Assembly: GCA_022605405.1 (NCBI GenBank)
Contig: JABYQQ010000007.1
Coordinates: 434,001 to 498,000 of the forward strand
DNA: 64,000 bases
Direction: 5' to 3'
Source of the DNA: Earliella scabrosa
Lineage: Eukaryota > Basidiomycota > Agaricomycetes > Polyporales > Polyporaceae
Translations under genes and position numbers: made by a program
Shown: piece by piece, positions 10,490 through 22,462 of the stretch
Layout: each line of letters begins with the position of its first letter
How positions within the stretch are numbered: the first letter of the stretch is position 1
Notes under the pieces: generated by a model
Databases searched by the model: none
Told to the model about the DNA's origin: nothing
Seen by the model: the letters and a program-made list of their open reading frames with translations, nothing else

Positions 10490-13400
10490 ATGCTCAGCGT
10501 TCTCCGCTCCTCGCCGCCACATCAGTCGCCGACCGAGCCGCATAGAGTCAAGTTTGCATCTGTCTTGGGTCTCGGCATCTCTCGCAAGGACCCCGTGCAG
10601 AAGCCCGAGCACATCGCAGACAACGCTGCACAACTCCAGTTCACACGACGCAGCGTCGATATAGTAACTGGCTACAGCGCCAAACGGAGACAACGTAGGG
10701 ACCGATCGACTTCGCGGGATCGTTCTTTCTTTGACCTCCGCCCTCAAGACCGCCCCGAACGTCCTAACACTGCCAACTCACCGTCAAGTATGCCCGGAAA
10801 GAATATCGTTGCATCTCAGGCCACGTCGGGACGGAGGATACGTGTGGAGGAGGGTCCGTGGACGATCAGTGCAGCGGAGACACCTCACGACCCGAGCTCG
10901 TACAGTCTCTACATTAAGAGTGAGTGCTGCGCTGTTTTGCCTATCATGCGAACCTCCCTTCTGTGGCTCTGCATGAGCGACCTCGCTCGTGTTGATGCGT
11001 CCCTCGACCTTGTGCCGTGACCACATGGTCGTTGTCGTCGTTCAGCATATACCCGTGCTGTTCGATACAATGTGCCTTCCGCCCCATTCTGTCACGTTCA
11101 CGGCGCGGAACGTTAGTACTAGTCCACGGGGCTAGTGCGCTGGGCATGGATGGGTCGCCATTGGCAGCACATCCTTCAAACACGGTTCAGTAGAGCTGCA
11201 TTCGCACCTCCGTCGATGCCGGGATCCGGTACATTTCGCATGCCCCCTAAGGTACAATCGTGGACTTCCCTGTCATTGGGGCGGCCCGGAACTTTGCTCG
11301 TGTTCGTCAGATGCCATAGCAGAGTTACACTGCCTTGCTAAAGGTTGTCCTCTTAACACTTTGCGCGAGTTCTTCACACACTTCACATTCATCCAGTCTC
11401 TCCCCGACCCCTGTGGACCTCACTCCCCGAACCCTCGCTAACGCTGTCCACTAGCTCCCACACATAATATCACGCTCACCCGAACTGCCCAAGAAATTGT
11501 CGAGCTTCATGCCAAGCTTCGTGACAGCTTCCCCGGGATGAAGTTGCCTTCGCCGCCGATTGACGCTTCCTCCCTCCCTGCGCCTCCCAAGCGGAAGTCT
11601 GCATTCCTCAACACGCTCTCTCGGCTAGCGTCTCCGTCAGGCAACAAGCTCTCAAACGCGAGGCATGCGTCCGGTCAGAAGCAGCAGCCTCCCAGCAGCC
11701 TCTCCAGCAGTTCCGCCTCCAGCGCGATCTCCTCCAGTGCCCAGACACCGATCGCGACCCCGACCAACGAGATCAACGATCCGTTCGCGGAGATTGGGGA
11801 GAACGGCGAAGACATCTCCGCCTTGGCCGCGTCGAACAACAAGGTCATCACCGGCCTGGCAGCGTACCTAACGGCGTTGGCAAACGACAGCACCTTGCGT
11901 CAGTCTCGCCCCTGGAAGCGTTTTGTCAGGGTTCGCACGGACGACCTGCAGAGTGTTCGCGTCGAGCGCGCGATCAAGCGCGTCCGCTCGGACCTCGCTG
12001 CGCATGTCAGCCCGGGCAGCTCGACAGAGATCAACCGCTCCATCAGTCAGGTCGTGTTGGATGGCGATAGCGGGGCGTCGGAGCAGGCTGCGGACGGAGG
12101 TGGCTCGGAGACGGCCAGCGGTATCACGGAGGACGCAGAGGGCGAGAAGGATGCGGAAGAGCGGACGGCGGAGGGGCCTGAGGACCGTGCACCAACCCCG
12201 ATGTCTCCCAAACCCAAGACTGCGCCCATGGACGAGTCCAAACCGGACGCTGCAAACGGAGACGCGGAAGAAGACAATGTCCCGCATACACCGGTCCAGG
12301 CCGACTCGCGTAAGCACCGTTCTCAATCTGCAGACCCCACCACGCGGAGCTCGCGGCTCTACTCGACAACCCCGTCTACTGCATCACAAACCGGCGACGA
12401 CTCGTCAATCTCGACGACGGAGCGGCGCTCAGCACGAAAGAAGCGCGCAAAGTCGAAGGACCCGAACAGCGAGAAGAAGTCGCAGCGAAAGGTGGTCATT
12501 GACGACTTCGAGATGATGCGTGTGCTCGGCAAGGGTTGCGCCGGTAAGGTGCTGCTCGTGCGCCACAAGCCGTCTCAGGACGTGTATGCGCTGAAGGCCA
12601 TCACGAAGCGCCACGTACTCGCGCACCAGGAGCTTCAGCACACTCTCACGGAGCAGGCGGTGCTCAAACGGATGGCAGCAGAGAACTCCGATCCGTTTGT
12701 GGTCAAGTTGTGGTGGAGTTTCCACGACAAGGAGAACCTGTTCCTCGTCATGGTAGGCGTTTCAGCCATCCTCTCAGAATAGCTTGAACCTGACGTGCCA
12801 TCTTCTCACAGGACTTCCACCCTGGTGGTGACCTTGCGACACAATTAGCGCGCTGGGGCCGGCTTGGTCGCGACCGTGCACGGTTCTATGCTGCCGAAAT
12901 TGTCGAGGGTGTCGAGGGCTTGCACGCCGCTGGTGTCATTTACCGCGACCTCAAGCCTGAGAACATTCTCATCGGTGCCGATGGTCACATCGTCCTCACG
13001 GACTTCGGTCTCTCTAAGGAGTTTCCACGACGAACATCCGCTATCACCGCGCCCCCTACACCATCAGGGTCTCGAGGGGGCGAGTTCTTGGAAGGTTCAT
13101 CACCACCGGCATCCCCTCACTGGATGAAGGGCGAACAGACTACCAGCGACCGGTGGACGGCGGGATCCAATGACACAACCACCACTTTCTGTGGTACAGC
13201 GGAGTACCTTGCGCCAGAGGTCATCCAAGGGCTGCCATACAGCTACGAGGTTGATTGGTGGAGCTTCGGTACCATGTTGTACGAGATGCTCACGGGTATC
13301 GTAAGTCGCATCACAATGCATGTCGCGTCAGGCGGCATGGCTCACCGTCCTCGCAGACTCCATTCTGGGCGGAGAACCATTCGGACATGTACTACAGAGT

Positions 13401-15110
13401 GCTCCAAGACGAGCTCACGTTCCCGGAAGACAGGACAATGGACCAGGACACGAAGAGTTTGATTCGTGGCGTACGTCATCCTGCGCTCCTGGGTTCATAT
13501 TGGTGGAGATCTGACACGCTTCTGCAGTTGCTTCAAAGGAATCCTGCACTCAGGATGAAGGAGCCCCGGATCAAGAAGCATCCCTACTTCTCGATGATGT
13601 ACGTCTTCTACCACCGTATCTCCGTTTCTGCCCTCACACTGGGTTCATTTTTGCACAGAGACTGGTCCCATGTGTATTTCAAACGTTACATACGTGAGTA
13701 CCCCCTCGCCATAAACCCATACACGACACTCATCACTCCTTTGCAGCCCCCTATATTCCTCCCATCGATCCATCGAATGCCTCCGATACCCAGAACTTCG
13801 ACGATACCTTCTTGGGTATGGAACCCGTAATCAATGACGAGAACGAGGAGAATGCCGACACCGACCAGGATCGTACGGATGGCGAGGACTCGACCACCAC
13901 GCCATCACAGTCACGCAGTCCTTCCGTGCATCCTGTCGAGGACGATTCCGTCGACGTGTTCGATGGGTACTCCTTCAAGGGTCGGCATTCTGTCATTCTG
14001 GACGATGAGGATGAGGATGGGGACGGTGAAGATGAGGAGGACGAGGAGGACGAGGAGTCGGTCAGCGGTCCCAGCCTTGACGACTTGTTGCCGGACGAGC
14101 TCGGTACGAGCACGAAGCCTGACGTCGAAGAGGTGTCTGTGCCCGAAGACGTCGGAGAGCCCAAGACACCAGAAGCTCGACCCAGTACCCTTCCTGCCGA
14201 GGTGGAAGCACCACCAGCCGTTGTGTCAAAACCGGAGGCTGCCACACCTCGCACGAGCCAGGAGCAGGCGCCTGCCACGACCATCTCCTCCGCAGAAGCC
14301 GCCGCCGCAGCTGCGGCCACCCGGACCGCTGAGGATGCGAATGTCAAGACGGCTCCCAAGGTTCGTCCCACGAAGCAGGGCCGCAACCGGAGGGAGAAGT
14401 CTGGCATCCCGGCCCTGGACAAGGACCTCCCAGACACGGCAACGGAGGACGAGGGTGCCACGGAGCGCGAGGAGGACGAAGACGACTGGGACTTCGTCGA
14501 GGCAGGCGGCATGCTCGTCGAGGAGCGCAATGGTGCTAAGGGGACGAGCCTGTTCGCGCGCGGCGTCGTCGACAGGTACAAGCTCGCGGTCTTCCGCAAG
14601 AGCACACCACGACGATCCACCCCGCGCTCGTTCTCCGGTCTTTCGCTCGAGTCGGACATCACTGGCTCGGAGGTCTCTGGGTCGCCCACACCCTCTGACA
14701 AGCGTCGCGGTCGGACACCAGGTTTGACCTTCCGCAAACACCCGAAGCAGTTCCTCCGTCAGAAGAGCCCGCCGCCGTCAACCCGATCTGCGAAGTCACT
14801 AGCGCACTCGACATCAGCCACGCTCTCTGCGGCATCAACGGTGTCGAGCGCCGGCCTGCTCACCCCATCCCAATCGCAGACCGCCATGTCTCCGTCGCTA
14901 AAGTCGAAGGAGTCGGCGATCTCCATGGGCACCCCGAGCGACACGTCGGATCACTCCCTCAACGGAGATCTCGGCGGGGACACGATCAAGGGGAGCATGG
15001 TGACGCCTGCAACGAATGGGGAGGAAGAGAAGCAGCAAAAGAACAAGGTGCTGAAGAAGTACAAGGAGGCCGGCGAGAAGGTGCTCTCCATTTTCCAGTC
15101 GCCGCGGTAG
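10490..15110 (+). CDS. PX-domain AGC-family Ser/Thr kinase with long acidic tail
   Basis: Seven exons (10490-10919, 11455-12752, 12812-13300, 13357-13470, 13528-13598, 13659-13693, 13747-15110) join to exactly 1,266 codons plus TAG, with every border consistent in phase. Residues about 112-310 form a PX (phosphoinositide-binding) domain with a Ser-rich insertion: YSLYIKTPTHNITLTRTAQE ... PWKRFVRVR. The kinase domain (about 493-840) shows LGKGCAGKVLLVRHK, YALKAI, YRDLKPEN, DFGLSKE, an insertion of about 50 residues, then TTTFCGTAEYLAPEV. The AGC tail contains PPYIPPIDPSNASDTQNFDD. About 430 further residues are acidic, Ala-rich and disordered, ending in a Lys-rich KVLKKYKEAGEKVLSIF segment. 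PX plus AGC resembles SGK/YPK-type kinases of membrane and stress signalling. The first intron (535 nt) is unusually long. Confidence 0.9.
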
Positions 15111-15649
15111 TCCAGGTCGGAGGCTTGGATCGGGTTCAGGATGACGATGTAATTGCTCGAGGCCCTGGTCGGTTGCGCTCTTGCCATGCTCTACTCTCAG
15201 ACGCTTCGCGTGTTATATCCGTATGCACCTCATCTATAGCTATTATTGACCGCTCGTAAGTACACACTCACTTGGACCGTTCTTTGCCTTCTCTCTATCC
15301 GAGTCCCTCTCTCTCTCCCTCGCTCGCACACTGGCTTGTCGTTTGTTGCCCTCGGTATCTAACAGTTACTCTCATTCATCGTCGTTATCTCTTGTGCACC
15401 GCTGTTTTACATAGTCAAGCAAACCGCAACTCGTCGTTTTTCCGTAGACCACTCCTTTAATGCAACTTGCGTCGCTGGGTAGGAACTCAGAGAATGTGCG
15501 AAAGGATCATGTCGTGAATTTGTTCCAAGCTACAGAAGCAGTAGATTATAGTAATACACACGTTCGACGCCGAGAACACCAAGCAGGAGAAAACGAAAGG
15601 AGAGTGTGAGTGTGAGTGTCCGAAGTCCGGTCCGTATCTACGAATAATA
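15111..15649. other. Convergent 3' region
   Basis: Lies between the stop codons of two converging genes. T/C-rich, with no coding block; expected to hold both 3' UTRs and poly(A) sites. Confidence 0.5.
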
Positions 15650-18600
15650 TTAGTCGAGCTGCTTCAGGCTCTCCCTGATGTCAGAAATGCGCTGCTCGAT
15701 GATGTCCAGCTGCGTGGTGATCATCCCGATCTCCTCCTTCACGTCTCCGCTGGTCGAGCGCGGCAGGGGCGAAAGCACGCCCGCGCCGCCCCCCGCGCCC
15801 ATCGCCTCCCTCGTCGTGAGGAGCTCGTCCCATAGTGCGGTGACGATGCCCTGGACCCACTTCTCGCGCTCCTCGATCTTGCGCATCTCCTTCCGGCGGC
15901 CGACCTCCTCGCGGTTGCCCATGAGGAAGAGCGTCCAGAGGTTGGAGATGACGAGGAAGACGATGACGAACCAGAGGATGGTCGTCGACGAGGACTGGTC
16001 CCACGCGTCGCGGATGAGCTCGAGCGCGCCCTCGGTCGACTGCTTCGCGACCTTGCACGCGCCCTCGACCGTGTCGTACGCCCACTGCAGCGAGCGCTGG
16101 TTGCGCTCGTGCTCGCGCTCCTTGCGCACCTCCTCCTCGCTCTGCATCCGCGTCGGCGTCAGCGGCGTCTCCGCGGCGGCGCCCGCGTTCTCCTCGACCT
16201 CGGCGACGTCGACGCCCTCGGGGACGAACTCGGCCTGGTGCTCGTGGATGTACTCGCGCATCGCCTTCTCGAGGTCGACGTGGTACGTCTTCTGCCCGTC
16301 GAGGCACGACTTCTCGATGATGCCTGCGTGCGCGCGGTCGGCATCGTATGCGGTGGGAAGGGGACGAGGACAAAGACGGCCACTCACCTCTGATGAAACT
16401 GCGCCCAGTCCACTCCACTTGCGTCGTCACTAGCACCTTGCTCGACACGCTGCTCGCCCAAGTGATGCACGTCCGCGTCTTGACCGAGAACACGTTCCCG
16501 CTCGGCACCTCCGGCGTCCGTGTCGTGGTGAGCATCGTCACGTAGTCGTCAAAGTCGCAAAAGATGGTCTCGTCCCGCAGCTCGCACCGCGTCTGCTTCG
16601 GGCCGATGCTCGCGTTCAGAGGCTTGATGTAGGTCATGTTGCGCGCGAGCAATTGCGGTTTGTCCGTCGGCATCCAGTCCGAGATCTGGATGTCTGCGAT
16701 GATTTGTCAATATGTAAGCCTCACACACACCCGACGGGTACACACGGCGACGCACCGAGCAGTTTCTGGTTTTCCCGCATGAAGTCCTTCATGAACCCGC
16801 TCGTGAACATCAGGTTGTAGATCTTCTCCGGTGTCCCGGGGAAAACGGCCTCCATCGCCACCTCGGGATAATGCTGGCCATTCTTGCCGCAATCGCACTG
16901 CGTGCGCTTGCTTTTCATCTGGCTTTTCTTCCCGGCCCCGTTCGGCGCCCCGTCCGCGACGCTGTCCTCGTCGTTATCGAGCGATCCTCGGGGACTGACG
17001 CGCCGAGAGCCCATCAGTGAGTCTTCGGGCCGCGCGAGGCGCCAAACGTTGTGGAGGACGTCGAAGGTGGTGTCGCGTGCAAGGAAAGAGGTGAATGTGT
17101 ACTTCGCGGTGCGGGTCGAAAGCTGGATCGCGTTGGGAATCACGAAGGCGGTCATCCGTTTCTCAAGCGAGATGACCTCGTACATGGGGATGGAGAGCTG
17201 TGCAGCCACGTCATGACGCGGAGGGCAGGTGACGCAGATGGGGGAGATAGAACAGCGTTAGCGTCAGAGCGAGCGCAAGCGCATTGCCGAGGACGTACAT
17301 CTGTGATCCAACCGAATATGTTTGCATGGAAACACACGTGATTCTCCGAGATGTATAGCCGTCCTTGGATGAGGATCTCACGTTGCAGGGCGCAGCCATA
17401 GTCTGCGGGACGACGTTGGTGGGGCACGGCGCAGCACAGAAAGGAAACTCACCTTCGATGAGATAGTCGCCCTCGGGGACACTTGGGAACAGGTCGTGGA
17501 AGTCTTGATTACGCTTGTTACTGGCAACAGCGAAGCCGGTGACAGGGATGTCTTCGGGGTCGAGGTCGAGCTCGTCGCTGTCGGAGCCCTCGCTGTCCGA
17601 GTCGTTGCCGGAATGGAACGAATCCCTGTCCGAGTAGTCGCTGCCGCCGCCGTAGGACGTGGCTCGTGACCGAGGGCCCTCGTACGACGTGCGACCCCTA
17701 GCAGACGCCGGGTTTGTCTCCGCGGGCGCAGGAGAGATGAGGGGAACAGTCATGCCAGGGTTCGCCATGGCGAGCCCGGACGCAGCGAGAGCGGAAGCAA
17801 GGCCAGTGTTCTTGCGTGACGAGCTTTTGCTGGAGGAGGGGGTGGGGCCCAACGTGGCCGAGCGGGGCACAGGAGGGACGGGCGTGCTGGGATTCGACCC
17901 GCGTCGCCAAGGCCGCCGTTTCTTGCTGGCTGTGCTCCCCACGGACTTGATGGACACAGCGTCAGAGTGATCGGGGACCGCGAGCGTCGACCCAAAGCTG
18001 GGCGTCGTCGAGCTCGTCGGGAGGGGGTGGGGGATGGGCGGAAGGTCGTGTCCGAGACCGGTGGGAGACTCGACGAGCGCCGAGCCGTCCGAGTGCGCGG
18101 GGGGCGAGGGCGGATGCGGGGCGGATATCGAGCGGTCGTGGCGGGAGGACGACTGCGAGGCGGGGGGCGTGTCTCGAGAGGGCAGCATGATACTCAGCTT
18201 GCTCCGGAGACTCTTGTTCGACGACGCATGACGGAGCTCCTTCGGGGCCTGCAGCGAGCCCTCTGCAACCGTCGCCGCCCGCGGGTGGGTGCCCCGGACC
18301 GTGCCCGGCTTGCTCCCCTGCGACTTGCTGTCTCCGCGCATCGCCTCGGACGGGAGGGTGTGGTTTTGGGTGGTGGAAGAGGAGGGAGTGGGAGGGAGGG
18401 TGGAGAAAGTGGTCGTTGCGGGAGTAGGCGTCGGCAGTCCGTCGTCTGACATCCGGGCAGAGGACGGCGGCGAGGGCGAGGCGGCGGGAAGCGATTGGAC
18501 GCGCCTACGCGCGTCTTCGCTGTGCTCGTCCGGTGCGAGCTCGCGCTGGGCCGGGGCCGGAGAGGGAGGAAGAGGGATGCTGTTCCCGCTCGTGCCGCTT

Positions 18601-18848
18601 ATGCTCGGTGAAGGGGGGATCACCGTCACATTGGGGCCAGAGTCCGAGTACTCGCTCTCCTCCGCACGCGCAGCGATCAGTATCTGCGGCGGGCGCGTCC
18701 CATTCTGACTGCCCTTGGACGAGTTCGACGAGCTGAAGCTGATCGACGGGTGCCGGCTCGACGCGGGGGATTGTGGGGAAGACGTCGCACTCGAGTTGCG
18801 CGAGTGGTTCCCCGGCTTCACGAGCTTCGACAAAAATCCTGGAGCCAT
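15650..18848 (-). CDS. GRAM-VASt sterol-transfer protein (Lam/Ysp2-like)
   Basis: Large minus-strand gene starting MAPGFLSKLVKPGNHSRN. The first about 400 residues are disordered and Ser/Pro-rich. A GRAM domain follows across introns: DYGCALQREILIQGRLYISE, NHVCFHANIFGWITD, then LSIPMYEVISLEKRMTAFVI. A VASt (StART-like sterol-binding) domain follows: YPEVAMEAVFPGTPEKIYNL, NMTYIKPLNASIGPKQTRCE, ... VTTQVEWTGRSFIRGIIEKS. The C-terminal part has a charged helix, one membrane anchor (TTILWFVIVFLVISNLWTLF) and a coiled-coil end (DIIEQRISDIRESLKQLD). This order is that of ER-anchored Lam/Ltc proteins, which move sterol between ER and plasma membrane or mitochondria at contact sites. Introns are short and only lightly checked. 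Confidence 0.88.
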
Positions 18849-19229
18849 ATCTCACCGTCGTACGCGATCGTTATACCACAACTCTGTCCTGACTCGGCCT
18901 CTCTCCTCCAACTCCTTCAAAATTCTGCAAGCTTGCGAGACGACGAAGCTGGGGAACCCGCGGCAATAGACGCGCCTTCTCTCGCGACGAAGCCGACAAC
19001 GAGATCGATCGAGGCTGAATCTGAGCGCAGTCCGCGCGGTGTGCGTGAGGCCAGCGACGGCGAGCGTGAGCGTGAAGAGGCCGTGAAGGATGGGAGCAAG
19101 GTAGGCAAATTCGTAGGCATGGCCTCAGGCCTGTGGAGCGGTAACTTATGCTCATCAAACATCATCATCTGGCCGACATCGGAGTGACCACCGCCTGCTA
19201 TGTACATAATAGTAATCGCACGAGGCCCG
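18849..19229. other. Upstream region of the sterol-transfer gene
   Basis: Expected promoter and 5' UTR of the GRAM-VASt gene; ends at the target-site copy (CCCG, 19226-19229) of the adjacent DNA element. No other gene seen. Confidence 0.45.
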
Positions 19230-19249
19230 CACTACGGGAAGTAAACACG
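19230..19249 (+). repeat. Left terminal inverted repeat of the CACTA element
   Basis: CACTACGGGAAGTAAACACG; pairs with 21310-21329 with one mismatch. Confidence 0.85.
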
Positions 19250-21309
19250 CTATAAAGCAATGCTCTATACGGTGGGTAAAGTAATGTGTACCACAATGAT
19301 TTTCAACGTGTAGTACAATGCAAGATCATCGTACGATACAATGATTTAGGACATTTTACAATACTTTTTCAATGTAACGAACAGTGAATATCAGTGTTGC
19401 AAACAGTGATTTACCAATGGTCCGAACAGTACTTTTTCAATGCTATATACAATGATTTGCCATGGCTAGGGCTCTCGTAAAACCCGCTCGTGACGCACAG
19501 ATCCCACATTCCAGGTCGCCCTCATCCAATAATCATTACGGCAAGTAGATCTACACATGACGCCGTACTCCTATCGGGATGCGAGTAACCGAGGACAAGC
19601 AAACATACCTGCACAACCTCACTTCGCACAACAACCAGGGCGTCGCGGTACTTAGAACCTACAAGGGCACAATTAATGCTAGCAGTGATACGAACACGTA
19701 CATGGTAAACGGACTCACGTACTAGCAAGTACGACCCTGGTCGGCATCGTGCGACCATCTCGAGGATGAGGCATGTCGCATGCATGAACGCTACCCGGAC
19801 GGGCCCGATGAGTCCGTAGTCATGACGTGAGACATCAACGAGACTCACCTCACAGCGCGTGAGCGCGAGCATGTGCAAGCCCTCGGAAACCCAGCAGCGA
19901 GGCAGCGAGGCCTGGTGTTCAATATACAGACCCGAGGGACACGCACTTGAGCTCGGGAGTCAGCACATGTCGGTCGGGGACAACAGCAGATTACGCACCC
20001 TCGCTCTGGACAGGTTCGCCTCACGGAGACGCGTTCGTGTTTGGACGTCACGGAGATGGAGTGTCCACCATCGACGAAGACACAAGCTGACAGGTTCGAC
20101 CGCGGGATGAGCCCGACGGACGTAGCCGTACATACCGAGAGGGGTGCGAGGACAACGGCCTCACGGAGCTTGCAATTGCATTCGCGAGCATCCAGTCCAG
20201 ATGTATGCTGCAGCGTGAGGTGAACCAATTGTCACCGTTCATCTCGAGAACAACGAATATAATGACACACTCTTCGTGAGCCCCGACTGAGACCAGGATG
20301 AGAGAGGTATAGGGGGCGAAGTAATACGGGACAGATGGGCTATGAAACGTCCCGACACGGATGATGGACGGCCCTCTGCTAGGGAAGGCCACAGTCATGC
20401 GGATACATGCAACATAATCGTCGCTGATTCAAGCGGAACCGGGAACATTCCGGCCATATCGGCCGTATGACAATCGGCATGCTCACCTCGTTGCAGAACA
20501 GAGTCGGAAACAGTCACCCCTATCCCAATTGCTCTACCCTCGAGCGCCGCCAATGTCCGAGTCGGCTCTCCATCCGCTAGCCAGTGATCGTGCGATAGCA
20601 AAGCCGTCCTAGATTGAATGTTTACATAACGAGGCGACCAGTGACAAGTCAAGCAGCAGCGATCCGGAGACATCGAGAGAGAGAGGGAGAAGATGGTGGT
20701 AGGAGGTCAAGATGGAGTGAGACGACGAAACGTCGAAGTGCTGCGGATATGACGTCATGCTCCTGTCCTGCCCAATTTGGCAGCTCTGGCGCTTAACCGG
20801 GCGACTTGAGATCTAGACTTATAGTAGTCACAAGTATGCGCTTCAGTCGACGCATATCCCTCCAGTACCGTGTGCTCCTCTACATCGACGAGAATGAGGC
20901 TATGGAGGCTGGATGAGACTACACGGGCGCAGACTGATATCGATAACCTGAGGGCTTCAAGGGTTATCACTAACTCGGAAGTTCAGTTACTTACTAGTAA
21001 GGACTTAACTACTTGAGGCTTATGGTCAATAAGTCCGATGTTTCGCTTTTCCTAAAGCTCTAGTGAAGACTATAGTATGCTCAAAACATTTCTATCGTTG
21101 ACAGTATATGTGAAACATGTCGTAAGAAGAACAGTGAAAAATCATTGTATGCAACATTGATTCGAAGCACTGTAAAGGAGTCAGTGAAAAGCAGTGTTCG
21201 TAACAGTGATTTATTGAGTGTAGTTCAATACAATGATTTATATTGGTAACTTTTTCATTGTATCTTACATTGATTTTCGAGAATCATTGTATCAGTCAAT
21301 GAATTTCAC

Positions 21310-21329
21310 CGTGTTTCCTTCCCGTAGTG
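21310..21329 (-). repeat. Right terminal inverted repeat of the CACTA element
   Basis: Reverse complement reads CACTACGGGAAGGAAACACG. Followed directly by the CCCG target-site copy. Confidence 0.85.
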
Positions 21330-22462
21330 CCCGGACGTCTCTCACTGGTCCCCAGGCCGCGCTAGCCCACCTCGTGTTGCTCAGATTGCGCGGTATTAGC
21401 AAATACGAAACCCGGGCGCGAACCTTGAATGAAGGTGGGACCAGTTTGGTCAATGGGAGTGAATGGGAGGGCGGTATGGCGAATTTGACTCAGACTATGA
21501 GTCTGACGCGCCAGCGGCCAAGGTACATACTATGTTATTCTGCCCATGAGGTCAAACAAGAGACTGAGAGGAATATCCTGGGGATATTCGCCTGATCTCT
21601 TTGCATCCGGACGTCGATCATCGCTCGGGATATATCGGCGCGAGCGTGAGGCAGAGTCTCGACTCATCAGCGACTCGGAAATGGGCGGTGCAGCGGTGCC
21701 TCAAACCCGTTGTAGGAACGGTAATGAGTCGCCGAGGCCAGCGGTTAGACCGGTCAGGACTCAGTACTCAGGAATCAGGATGCGCATCTTGCGGTACCGG
21801 TGTCAACGACGCGCTGTGAAACTACATAACGTACGGGGGCAATATTTTGATCAGCCCAATGCATGCCCAGTACTTACTGCTCACCTGAAGGGGGTTAAGC
21901 ACAATACCTTGACGTCATAGGCTGGTGTGCTTGTAGCCACGGCCAGCAAGTGGTATTCCTCCTGGCCCCTGGGTTGGGACCTAACACACGGGGTCAAACT
22001 CGGCTTGTGGGGATGTCGTTGACCGAGACGCGTAGTTATGCGTAAGGTTGCGACTCACTTCTAATGTGTGGGACCCGGTCGAATACGGTCCATCCTCTTG
22101 CTCGAGTCGCAGGAGGAGACTAGGGGACAACAGCCGACGCTCACGCGTCCAGGCGCAAATCGATTACACGAGCTCCTGGTACACACAGAGGCCTATACAA
22201 ATGAGTGGAGATGCTACGCGCCCAGCCGGGGTGTAGGTGGCATTACACAGTACAATACTTTTCCGCGAACCCACGAACAGCGTGCGGACGGAGCGGAGCG
22301 GAGTGAACGAGGACCAGACCGTCCATAACGTTAACGTTAACGAGGAGAGCGAGAGCGCAGCCACGACAGGGACGAAAGCGAAAGCGTCAAATGGCAAGCG
22401 ACAAGTGTCAGAGAACGGCGACAGCGAGAAGAAGAAAACGCGAGTCGAGTCCAAAAGGCGGC
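21330..22462. other. Intergenic region, no recognised gene
   Basis: From the right target-site copy of the CACTA element to the stop of the pseudokinase gene. Short frames only. A small repeat, AACGTTAACGTTAACG, sits near 22327-22342. Confidence 0.4.

Larger units (their letters stand above)
19230..21329. mobile_element. CACTA-ended DNA transposon, about 2.1 kb, probably non-autonomous
   Basis: The left end reads CACTACGGGAAGTAAACACG (19230-19249). The right end, read on the minus strand from 21329, is CACTACGGGAAGGAAACACG: 19 of 20 identical. The 4 bases CCCG flank both sides directly (19226-19229 and 21330-21333), as a target-site duplication. Just inside each end lie AT-rich segments of about 250 bp with repeated short motifs such as ACAATGATTT. 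Ends starting with CACTA are characteristic of the CACTA/EnSpm (CMC) superfamily. No transposase was recognised inside; some minus-strand frames between 19522 and 20400 have intron-like borders but no known domain. I infer a non-autonomous or decayed copy. Confidence 0.78.

Noticed and set aside
13751..14741. Antisense frames of 328 and 171 residues opposite the kinase tail
   Set aside because: Mirror of an acidic, Ser-rich, GC-biased coding region; the sense frame is confirmed by splicing and phase.
15681..16673. 330-residue minus-strand frame over the sterol-transfer gene's 3' part
   Set aside because: It starts in the true frame (MPTDKPQLLARNMTYIK...) but runs through an intron into an Arg-rich shadow frame; the spliced GRAM-VASt model explains the region.
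19522..20400. Minus-strand fragments with intron-like borders (VRVAFMHATCLILEMVARCR, GSKYRDALVVVRSEVVQ)
   Set aside because: They might be remnants of a gene inside the CACTA element, but I could not link them into a recognisable protein, so no gene is called.
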